NCBI RefSeq assembly: GCF_021295315.1 | Contig: NZ_JAIMJA010000016.1 | Coordinates: 1-64,000, forward strand | Length of the DNA stretch: 64,000 nt | Direction: 5' to 3' | DNA from: Motilimonas cestriensis | Lineage (GTDB): Bacteria; Pseudomonadota; Gammaproteobacteria; Enterobacterales; CBDFNC01 | Part shown: in pieces, positions 20,236 to 27,506 of the stretch | Layout: each line of letters begins with the position of its first letter | How positions within the stretch are numbered: the stretch's first letter is position 1 | Position numbers and translations under genes: made by a program | The notes under the pieces: model-generated | Database searches by the model: none | What the model was told of the DNA's origin: nothing | What the model saw: the letters and a program-made list of their open reading frames with translations, nothing else

Positions 20236-20557
20236 CTGGGCGTTCCTTTTTCATTCAAGAAGGTTGCAACTCGGTGTAGACATGATTTTCGACATTGTAT
20301 ACACCAATAACAGCGTGTGACCATCATCGCTCTTATTAATAATGCTAATTTTATCAGCCCATTTATCCAGAGTAGAGCGCTAATATCAGCGAGGGCTCAC
20401 AATTAACAACTTGTATGGGAACTAAATATAGACATAAATATCAAACAGCTAAAAAATATGTCTGTTAAACACGCAAAGGTTGCCAGCGAAACAGAGAATT
20501 CACTCTGAAATAGTCATGTTTCGTTATAAAAAATTAACTTACCCCTAACACAAGGAC
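20236..20557. other. Divergent intergenic region, 322 bp
   Basis: AT-rich DNA between the leftward REC-GGDEF operon and the rightward GGDEF-EAL gene, so promoters for both must lie here. I see a weak 7-bp inverted repeat (AGACATA/TATGTCT at about 20430-20463) but no recognised operator, RNA or extra gene. Confidence 0.5.
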
Positions 20558-22678
20558 ATGGTGTTGTTAAAAAAAGACCTGCCATTACAAGCCAAATATA
20601 GCTTAACCTTACTCGGCTTAACAGGTGTTTTACTGTGCTTATTTATCTACATCTTTTCCAATATCAGTAAGGATATTGCCGAGGAATTCAGTAGCAACGC
20701 ACAAAATCAACTGAGCGATACCCTCGTTAGCAAAGTACGTGAGCAAGGACAAATCACCAGTCAATTGCTAGTGGCTCAGCTCAGCCAGACAAATCAAATA
20801 AATCAACTATCTAGCTTACAAAACTTAGCAAAACTTGTTGAAAAAAACCAATTAAGCTACGCATTTATCTATGATCAAAATGGCCACCTAATCGGCCCCT
20901 ATCAGCAACAAGAAAATTTATGGCCCCATAATCTACCGAAATTACAATACCAGTCAGAGCTGGTCACCAATGGCATCGTCAACCTGTTCAACCCTATTCC
21001 GAGTCCCAGTAGTGACAGCCATACCATGCTAGTGATAGGTTTCCCGATAAGTACTGCCAAAGAAACCCGCTTACTGCACAGTAATCTAGAGCGTAGCTTA
21101 AGTGATAGTTCGGTCCAGTTCTTAATCCAAGCCATTACTGGCACCCTGATCTTTACTCTACTCGCTCTCGCTGCCAGCTATATGATTACCAGTCACTTTA
21201 TTCATCCTATTCGATTACTAACCAATCGCTCGCGACGTCTCGGAGAAGGCGATTTAGAGGTAAGCCTGGCGCTTGAGCGCAGCGATGAATTAGGGGAGCT
21301 GTCGCGCTCATTACAGCAAATGCGTAACAATCTAGTGGACAGCTACAATGATATGTCACAGCTAGCTTGGTATGACCCACTCACTGGCCTTTATAATCGT
21401 GAAGGCTGTTTTCATCATTCACAATTATTGCTCAGTGAAAAAGCAGGAGCACAGGCAAGCCTAACGGTTATCAACTTAGACGGCTTCAAGCGTATCAATG
21501 ACACCATGGGCTATAAAGAAGGTGATGAAACCTTGCGCACCTTTGCTCAGCGGCTGACGCAGCTAGTGCGCAAATATCAACAAACAGCCTTAATTGCGCG
21601 TGTATCAGGAGATGAATTTTTATTAGTCGTCGCTCAAGAGCAAAGTGAAGCAATCAGTACACAAATTGCGAGGGAACTGCTAGCCCTTTCACAACAAGCA
21701 CTCAATACCAAAAAAAGCGCCCACCAACTCACCATGAGCATAGGCATTTCCTCTCGACCACGAGACGGAAACGACTTTGATAGCTTATTAAAAGCCGCAT
21801 CGATCGCGATGCATACCGCGAAGTACGAGGGGAAAAACAAATACACTCACTATATCGCTGGCGGTAATCAAAACGAGTGGCAGCCAGAAACATTGAAAAA
21901 ATCACTGCAATTAGCGATTGATAAGGGCGAACTTTACGTGCTCTACCAAGGGATTTTTGATCCCGACAACAGCATGGTCGGAGTCGAGGCTTTAGTACGC
22001 TGGAATCACCATAAGCTCGGCGCTGTCTCACCGGCACAATTTATTCCAATAGCAGAACAATTCCCAGTATTAATTGAAGACCTCACCTTGTATGTATTAG
22101 AGCAAAGTTGCGCCGCGTTTGAAGAGTTACTCACCGATGAGCAAGAAGACTTTAAAATATCAATCAATGTCGCCGCGTGCTTATTAAATAATCCCGAGCT
22201 GGCTGAACTATTACTGTTTAGCTTGAGTGAATACCACGTTAAAGCCAATCGAATCATTCTGGAAATCACCGAAACACAATTATTAACGGACATCGATTTT
22301 TGCTGCCAACAGCTGGCTAAACTCAAAGCGGCAGGCTTTACCTTATGGATTGATGACTTTGGCACTGGCTATTCATCGCTCAGCTATTTGCATAGGCTAC
22401 CTGTTGATGGCCTCAAAATTGATCGCAGCTTTATTGAACAGCTCGACCAATCAAGTGCCGGCCATGCCTTTATAAAGGCCATTGTCGAACTATCCAAAGC
22501 TCTTGCGGTTGAAACATTAGCAGAAGGAGTAGAAACACAGGCGCAGCATGAATTATTAAAATCTTATGGCTGCCATTGGTTTCAGGGGTTTTATCTCCAT
22601 AAACCAGCCTACCAAACCAATGTTATGGCCTTTCACCAGCACTACAAACCGAAAAAGTTACAGTGCGTGCCGGTTTAA
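20558..22678 (+). CDS. Membrane GGDEF-EAL protein (c-di-GMP turnover)
   Basis: Protein of 706 residues: membrane helix (about 15-34), periplasmic sensor (35-187), second helix (188-210), HAMP (211-263), GGDEF (270-430), EAL (about 450-700). The GGDEF motif is SGDEF (350-354), a first-position variant found in both active and inactive cyclases; no RxxD inhibitory site is seen. The EAL domain looks active: EALVRW, INVAA, EITE, DDFGTGYSSL, KIDRSF, EGVET and QGFY are all present, so phosphodiesterase activity is likely. The ribosome site AAGGA is only 2 nt before the ATG; GTG at 20561 or TTG at 20564 could be the real start. Confidence 0.92.
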   Translation: MVLLKKDLPLQAKYSLTLLGLTGVLLCLFIYIFSNISKDIAEEFSSNAQNQLSDTLVSKVREQGQITSQLLVAQLSQTNQINQLSSLQNLAKLVEKNQLSYAFIYDQNGHLIGPYQQQENLWPHNLPKLQYQSELVTNGIVNLFNPIPSPSSDSHTMLVIGFPISTAKETRLLHSNLERSLSDSSVQFLIQAITGTLIFTLLALAASYMITSHFIHPIRLLTNRSRRLGEGDLEVSLALERSDELGELSRSLQQMRNNLVDSYNDMSQLAWYDPLTGLYNREGCFHHSQLLLSEKAGAQASLTVINLDGFKRINDTMGYKEGDETLRTFAQRLTQLVRKYQQTALIARVSGDEFLLVVAQEQSEAISTQIARELLALSQQALNTKKSAHQLTMSIGISSRPRDGNDFDSLLKAASIAMHTAKYEGKNKYTHYIAGGNQNEWQPETLKKSLQLAIDKGELYVLYQGIFDPDNSMVGVEALVRWNHHKLGAVSPAQFIPIAEQFPVLIEDLTLYVLEQSCAAFEELLTDEQEDFKISINVAACLLNNPELAELLLFSLSEYHVKANRIILEITETQLLTDIDFCCQQLAKLKAAGFTLWIDDFGTGYSSLSYLHRLPVDGLKIDRSFIEQLDQSSAGHAFIKAIVELSKALAVETLAEGVETQAQHELLKSYGCHWFQGFYLHKPAYQTNVMAFHQHYKPKKLQCVPV

Positions 22679-22730
22679 CTTTTCGATCTAATCTACACAT
22701 TAACTGCAAACACGCCCCTACTTTCAGGAG

Positions 22731-23327
22731 TTATGGACGACGATGTTTCCGCTTATGCCGCCACAAAGACACCTGACACAGTGCTAATAACAATAAACCA
22801 ATAATTAATAACAATATCGCACTCGTATACAAACTACTGCCAGCATAAAGATAAGCAACACTAGGCTGGTCAGCCTGATAAGCCACCACTAAAGGCTGCC
22901 CTGTCGTTTCAGCCAACCCCGTCGCCACATTTAATGCCGGACGACGCGCCTGTTCAGTGCGGTACTCTTCACTCGCGACTTGATAAAGGAACACTACTTT
23001 ATCGCCTTGGCGTTGCCACTGATCGGCGGTTACTCGAGGCCAATCTTGAATATTCTCTGTTGTTTTATTCACCGCACCTAAATGCAATAAACAATAAATA
23101 GCGAGCGCAAACATTGCCAACCCGGCAATTTGCCCCACGCGTAAGCATAAGCGATAAAATCGACCTTTAAGTGTAGTATGACTTATCGATTGCATTGCTC
23201 GAACACGAAGTGAAGCATCAACAACTTCTAACTGATACGTGTCGACCAAGTACTTTTGTGCTTGTAACGGTTGCCCTTGCCCTAACAGATCCAAAAAGGC
23301 GGGATCTTTTGTAATTTTATCGTCCAT
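22731..23327 (-). CDS. Two-helix membrane protein, DUF3592-like
   Basis: Protein of 198 residues with a cytoplasmic N-terminus (1-65), membrane helix (about 67-87), an extracytoplasmic segment, a second helix (about 168-189) and a basic C-terminal tail (RHKRKHRR). The middle segment has the DUF3592 pattern: a VFLYQVASEEYRT strand followed by PLVVAYQADQPSVAYL, resembling the V-x-Y-x-P-x-x-P-x-x-A-x-L signature. No enzymatic motif is seen. It converges on the GGDEF-EAL gene with 52 bp between them. Its leader region (23328-23529) shows nothing clear. Function unknown. Confidence 0.6.
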   Translation of the reverse strand: MDDKITKDPAFLDLLGQGQPLQAQKYLVDTYQLEVVDASLRVRAMQSISHTTLKGRFYRLCLRVGQIAGLAMFALAIYCLLHLGAVNKTTENIQDWPRVTADQWQRQGDKVVFLYQVASEEYRTEQARRPALNVATGLAETTGQPLVVAYQADQPSVAYLYAGSSLYTSAILLLIIGLLLLALCQVSLWRHKRKHRRP

Positions 23328-23529
23328 CTAATATATCCCTACGGATAGCGCTAGGGTCTGTCGACCTTAGGCTCCTCTTCTTATAATTTGTACATTAGCA
23401 GTAGGGTGACACGCCCAGTGCTAATTTGAGCGTGATAGGGTACAACAAAACGCGGCAAGAAACAGGGAAGTGGCTAACAAAACAGCAATTTACATCTAAA
23501 CCACTGCCCAGCATGGGGATTTAGCGCAC

Positions 23530-23841
23530 TTAATGAATCGACTCATTAAGGAAATAACGCTCACCGTTAAAGTGAGTAAAAACCAATGCGAGCATGGGAT
23601 GTTCAATATGCTCATGATCGGTGCTCACTAACAAATTCGACTCTGCAATATAAGCGAGCTTATTAGAGCCATCAACCATGACTAAATACCAAGGTTGTAG
23701 CATTTCCACCTGCGCATTAATTAAATGTTGATATTGTTGCTCCGCTAAATTAAAAGTGGCATCAACACCGTAAACCACGCCACGATATCCATGCACTTGA
23801 TGATCGACAAGCTGACCCATATGAAATTTACAATATGTCAT
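23530..23841 (-). CDS. hspQ: Heat-shock protein HspQ (hemimethylated-DNA-binding family)
   Basis: Small cytosolic protein of 103 residues. In Escherichia HspQ/YccV modulates Lon protease and was named for binding hemimethylated oriC. Family landmarks are KFHMGQLVDHQVHGYRGVV near the N-terminus and QPWYLVMVDGSNKLAYIAESNL in the middle, both close to HspQ. Start at 23841 (MTYCKF) is chosen because AAGGAG lies 7 nt upstream; a longer GTG-initiated frame would skip it. Monocistronic, divergent from the PgpB-like gene. No clear sigma-32 promoter was recognised. Confidence 0.87.
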   Translation of the reverse strand: MTYCKFHMGQLVDHQVHGYRGVVYGVDATFNLAEQQYQHLINAQVEMLQPWYLVMVDGSNKLAYIAESNLLVSTDHEHIEHPMLALVFTHFNGERYFLNESIH

Positions 23842-23976
23842 TTTGCTTCTCCTTGCAGCTGGGCTTACCACTAATTAGCCGTCCGCTGATGATGTTATTA
23901 TTCTAATTTGAGTCTCATCGCAACCCCGTTTACACTACCTCTCTTTTGTAAAACCACACCCGAAGTTGGAAACACG

Positions 23977-24747
23977 ATGCGCTTTTCTGTTCTATTTAGT
24001 TTTAGTTTGCTTAGCCTCTCTTTGCTGAGCTATCTATTCCAATTCTCTTGGTTTGATTTTATTCCTCAACAGGAACTTATTGGTAATACACTGGTTTCTT
24101 TTAGTTTTTTAGGTTCTACCCAAGGGATATTTATCCCTCTCATTTTTTTATCAATTCATTACGCCACCACCGCAAAAGAATGTTGGCGGGTGTTTTATTG
24201 TGCTTTTCCGTTGCTTACCATTGCCTTATTACTCGGCTGGGGATTGCAATTTATTGCCGAACAACCTCGCCCTAACGTAGTGGATTTAGTGAATGCAGGT
24301 TTATTATCTGCCGAATACTATCAACAGCCGATGGCTGAAAAACACACCTTAATGTCCAATGCATTAGTCCAAGCCCATGGCGTGCCTGAGTACGTTAAAT
24401 CCGAATGGGTGATCGAGACCAGTTATGCCATGCCTTCTGCGCATGCTATTGGTAGCATGATGATCGCCCTCTATTTTGCGACCTTGTTCTTTGCTCGCCA
24501 ACAAACCATCACTGGTTTCGTTATTTTAGGCTGGGCTGGCGTGGCTATTTTTAGCCGTTTATTAATGGGGTTACAACGACCGGAAGATATTCTTGTTGGC
24601 GCGCTCATTGGCGCGCTCGCGGCGCAGCTGGCCCTGCTCAATCGTCGTCGTAAATTAAATCAAGATCGCGCTATCGCAGAACTCAGAGCAAAGAAACTGG
24701 CAGAACAAGAACAAGCACCGGACGAATCAAAATCCGCAAGTATTTAG
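23977..24747 (+). CDS. PgpB-like PAP2-family membrane protein, catalytically degenerate
   Basis: Polytopic inner-membrane protein of 256 residues resembling PgpB (phosphatidylglycerophosphate / undecaprenyl-pyrophosphate phosphatase). The three PAP2 motifs are placed correctly but altered. Motif 1 KX6RP has Gln for Lys (codon 24247), motif 2 PSGH reads PSAH (24433-24444), and motif 3 SRX5HX3D has Gln for the nucleophilic His (codon 24574). Loss of that His normally abolishes activity, so this may be a pseudoenzyme or a protein with another role. The charged cytoplasmic tail (RRRKLNQDRAIAELRAKKLAEQ) is unusual. Start at 23977 is chosen because it begins the first membrane helix. A perfect 13-bp hairpin follows. 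Confidence 0.82.
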   Translation: MRFSVLFSFSLLSLSLLSYLFQFSWFDFIPQQELIGNTLVSFSFLGSTQGIFIPLIFLSIHYATTAKECWRVFYCAFPLLTIALLLGWGLQFIAEQPRPNVVDLVNAGLLSAEYYQQPMAEKHTLMSNALVQAHGVPEYVKSEWVIETSYAMPSAHAIGSMMIALYFATLFFARQQTITGFVILGWAGVAIFSRLLMGLQRPEDILVGALIGALAAQLALLNRRRKLNQDRAIAELRAKKLAEQEQAPDESKSASI

Positions 24748-24767
24748 CTCATACTAAATACTTAATC

Positions 24768-24801
24768 CTTGATTAAGTCAGCGGCATTTGACTTAATCAA
24801 G
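24768..24801. terminator. Perfect 13-bp inverted repeat after the PgpB-like gene
   Basis: CTTGATTAAGTCA / TGACTTAATCAAG with an 8-nt loop, 20 bp past the stop codon and about 90 bp before luxP. There is no T-run, so it is a weak intrinsic terminator at best; it could be an mRNA-stabilising hairpin or an operator in front of luxP. Confidence 0.55.
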
Positions 24802-24889
24802 TAAAGTGTTGCTCAGATCTCACTTATTAATATTTATTTGTCAAATTAAAGTAAAAAATAATGTATCTTAATGTTATTGATAACTTTTT

Positions 24890-26047
24890 ATGGCTAAGAG
24901 AATGATGTGCATTTTAACTAAGCTTGCCTGGCGAACATTAGTGAAAAGTATTTTGTGCTCGTTTTTTCTAATTTATAGCTCTTTCCTCCTGGCCAACCCG
25001 ATCACTTTTACCCCACTTTCAGCTTATTTACAGCAACATCCAGAACAACGCTTTATCAGCCAAAAATTTGCCTCTGTCGTTACCTCTCCCGGTCAAAAAA
25101 GCCAGATCGCGCAATCTCGGCCACTGCGTATATTTGTGGTTTATCCTGGTAAACAAATTTCAGATTATTGGCGTCGAAGCATTGCCTCTTTCACTGCTCG
25201 CCTTGATGAACTTAATATCCAATACGAAATAAAAACCCACTACACCCGCCCAAGTATGGCGCAAGAGCAGCAAGAACGATTGCTCAACAAGGCCACGCGC
25301 TATCGCGCCGATTACATAATTTTTACTTTAGATACAATAAAGCACAGTGAGCTCATCAGCCGCATCCTAAAAGTGGGTATGAGTAAACTTATTTTGCAAA
25401 ACATCACCACGCCGGTCTTGCAGTGGCAAGATACACCGCCGTTTTTGTACGTCGGATTTGATCATGTCAAAGGCAGTCAAACCCTGAGCCATTACTTTAA
25501 GGAAAAAACGCACAAGCAAGGAGAATATGGCGTAGTACTCTGGTCTCCCGGCGTCATTAGCGAAACTCGTGGGCAAAGTTTTATTGACGATATTGAGCAC
25601 TCCTCATCCCTAAAAATGGTGCAAAGTTACTACACTCAAGCGTCAAGGCAGTCAGCCTATCGCAGCGCAATGAACATACTCAAACAAAACCCTAAGGTGA
25701 AGTTTATCTACGCCTGCGCGACCGATTTAGCTCTAGGTGTGTTGGACGCCATCAGAGAAAAAGGTCTCACTCATCAAGTGATGGTGAATGGTTGGGGCGG
25801 TGGTGAGAAAGAACTCGCTGCATTACAACAAGGGGAATTAGACGTGACCATTATGCGGATGAATGATGATAACGGCGTGGCAATGGCTGAAGCGATTAAA
25901 TTGGACCTAGCAGGTAAGTCAGCAATGGTGCCGCAGGTTTACTCAGGTGATTTTGCGCTGGTAACCAAAGAGACCAGTCAAAAAGAATTAGCACACCTCA
26001 AAGCCATCGCCTTTCGCTATTCAGGGCTACCATCGAGCACGCCTTAG
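24890..26047 (+). CDS. luxP: LuxP-type periplasmic autoinducer-2-binding protein
   Basis: Periplasmic binding protein of 385 residues closely resembling Vibrio harveyi LuxP along its length. Shared blocks include VVYPGKQISDYWRRSIASF, YIIFTLDT, LILQNITTP, FLYVGFDH, FIYACATD, NGWGGG and VMRMNDDNGVAMAEAIK. The positions known to contact borate-AI-2 in LuxP (Gln/Ser/Trp of QISDYW, Asn of LQNIT, Arg of ETRGQSF, Thr/Asp of CATD, Trp of GWGGG, Arg of MRMND) are all kept. A signal peptide spans about 1-36 with likely cleavage after LLA. ATG at 24902 or 24905 is also possible. LuxP normally works with LuxQ encoded next to it; no luxQ or luxS is in this window. A hairpin lies downstream. Confidence 0.9.
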   Translation: MAKRMMCILTKLAWRTLVKSILCSFFLIYSSFLLANPITFTPLSAYLQQHPEQRFISQKFASVVTSPGQKSQIAQSRPLRIFVVYPGKQISDYWRRSIASFTARLDELNIQYEIKTHYTRPSMAQEQQERLLNKATRYRADYIIFTLDTIKHSELISRILKVGMSKLILQNITTPVLQWQDTPPFLYVGFDHVKGSQTLSHYFKEKTHKQGEYGVVLWSPGVISETRGQSFIDDIEHSSSLKMVQSYYTQASRQSAYRSAMNILKQNPKVKFIYACATDLALGVLDAIREKGLTHQVMVNGWGGGEKELAALQQGELDVTIMRMNDDNGVAMAEAIKLDLAGKSAMVPQVYSGDFALVTKETSQKELAHLKAIAFRYSGLPSSTP

Positions 26048-26073
26048 TGAAGAGACTTGTTTTAAGGGATAAC

Positions 26074-26104
26074 AGCAACACCAGCTATTAAAATGGGTGT
26101 TGCT
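26074..26104. terminator. 9-bp hairpin between luxP and the SseB-like gene
   Basis: AGCAACACC/GGTGTTGCT with a 13-nt loop, between convergent genes. No T-run on either side, so termination strength is doubtful. Confidence 0.45.
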
Positions 26105-26114
26105 TGTCTAGTAC

Positions 26115-26498
26115 TTAAGCTGGGCGCGCATTCGCTCGCAACCAAGACACCGTCTCCGCGGAAATGTTAAAGGCATTATCGCCAATCGGAATAACTAACT
26201 CCGTTTTCGGTGGCAATGTTTGCAATAAATCGCCGCCTTGAACCTTACTAATATGTTGGCTTAGCTCTGCTACATCAGCCGCGAATTGCGAGATAACTAG
26301 CGACTTAATGCCCTCATTAACCTGAGAAGGCGCGTACGCTGGCGTGTGGCTCTCACCCTGTGCGGTTTTAATCGCATTTAATGGAATATAAAACACCGTA
26401 TTTAAAAACACAGGCCAAAGGGTATTTTGATCGGTACTGCCTTGCTCTAGGCCTTCAATCAATTTAACAAATTCGGTTTTTTCTCTGGTTGTCATCAT
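26115..26498 (-). CDS. Small cytosolic protein, possibly SseB N-terminal-like
   Basis: Protein of 127 residues without signal peptide or membrane helix. The segment WPVFLNTVFYIPL resembles the start of SseB N-terminal domains (a helix followed by a V-P-x strand), and the end ISAETVSWLRANAR resembles the SseB strand-helix element. This is a weak fold-level match only. ATG at 26498 (or 26495) follows AGGA in the ribosome site. It converges on luxP and is followed by a hairpin. No function is assigned. Confidence 0.6.
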   Translation of the reverse strand: MMTTREKTEFVKLIEGLEQGSTDQNTLWPVFLNTVFYIPLNAIKTAQGESHTPAYAPSQVNEGIKSLVISQFAADVAELSQHISKVQGGDLLQTLPPKTELVIPIGDNAFNISAETVSWLRANARPA

Positions 26499-26602
26499 CA
26501 CATCCTTGTATGACTAAAATTCAGTTTTATATTGCACCATAACACCGCAACAAAGAAGACTTAAAACTTTATAAGCTTCACACCTGAGCAATAAAATACT
26601 AA

Positions 26603-26730
26603 GAAAGGGCAAAAAATTGATGTTATTTGTAGCGAAGCCGACAAGCTAAGTAGCCAAGATAATAAAGCGACCCTAGTGTGAATGTTCAGAATCAAGTTGC
26701 CCTTTCGTGATTAGCGCGGGTCGCTTTATT
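26603..26730. repeat. Two interleaved inverted repeats in a 300-bp gap
   Basis: Between two leftward genes (26499-26798) there are two perfect inverted pairs whose arms alternate. GAAAGGGCAA (26603-26612) pairs with TTGCCCTTTC (26697-26706), and AATAAAGCGACCC (26661-26673) pairs with GGGTCGCTTTATT (26718-26730). As RNA this A-B-A'-B' order could form either hairpin alternatively, or a pseudoknot. Nothing else is seen in this gap. It may be a small RNA or a bistable leader/terminator. Confidence 0.6.
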
Positions 26731-26798
26731 TGAAGGAGCTTAATGCTAAAAATGGGCCAGCCCGAAAAGTCAGGCTGATTGCAATTTGGCAACAACGA

Positions 26799-27245
26799 TT
26801 ACGCTGTCTCTAACTGAAGCTGCTTCATTTCATCATGGCAGCTTTGCATACGGGCTTGGATCTGTAACAACTGACTTTTACAGTCTGGTGGTAATTGTTG
26901 TTTTAAGGCATCATCCACCTTCTCCAATACCTTATCTTCAATTTCTTCTAGCTGTGAGATGTAGGTTTGGTCTTTATCCGCACTCACTAGGGCGATTATC
27001 TTGGTGTAGGCCTCTCGTAACTCAACAGAGAGCGCTGAGTGAGTTTCAGCTTGGTCATCATCAAGCAAAATAAAAGTTTGTAAGTCAGAAATCGCCAGGG
27101 CTTTTTCTTGAATATTTCGCTCAAAAATACGCACTAAATTACCATTCGACGTTTTTCCTTTTGCCGCACTATAAAATTCTATACCGCCATTTAAAACTTT
27201 TACTAACTCTTTAATTGGACCCATTTCAAAATTTAAATTAGACAT
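26799..27245 (-). CDS. DUF2383 / PA2169-family four-helix-bundle protein
   Basis: Protein of 148 residues, almost entirely helical, without signal peptide. It matches the ferritin-like PA2169/DUF2383 pattern: an N-terminal helix IKELVKVLNGGIEFYSAA, a second helix NLVRIFERNIQEKALAISDLQ, a central linker, then LREAYTKIIALVSADKDQTYISQLEEIEDKVLEKVDDAL. The usual ferritin iron ligands are not obvious. Start at 27245 is set by an AAGGAGATT ribosome site; a start 18 bp upstream would lie over it. The family is often stress-induced, but no role is established. Monocistronic. Confidence 0.72.
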   Translation of the reverse strand: MSNLNFEMGPIKELVKVLNGGIEFYSAAKGKTSNGNLVRIFERNIQEKALAISDLQTFILLDDDQAETHSALSVELREAYTKIIALVSADKDQTYISQLEEIEDKVLEKVDDALKQQLPPDCKSQLLQIQARMQSCHDEMKQLQLETA

Positions 27246-27506
27246 AATCAATCTCCTTTTCATTTATTGATGGTTTCAAAGCATGTGTAACCAATTAATG
27301 GTACAACTTGCGTGCTAGAAAGCTTATTACAAAAAGCCAGCGTCGCTAGCTAACAATAACCAATTGTAAAACAATTGGTTATGAAGTGCAGCTTTGCGTA
27401 ATGAAATTTATTCATGTCACTGTTACGTACTCAGTATCGCCTAGTCATGCTACGCAAACACAGCTCAGCAACTAACAGAAAAACAACCACCAAAGCTCAA
27501 CAGACC

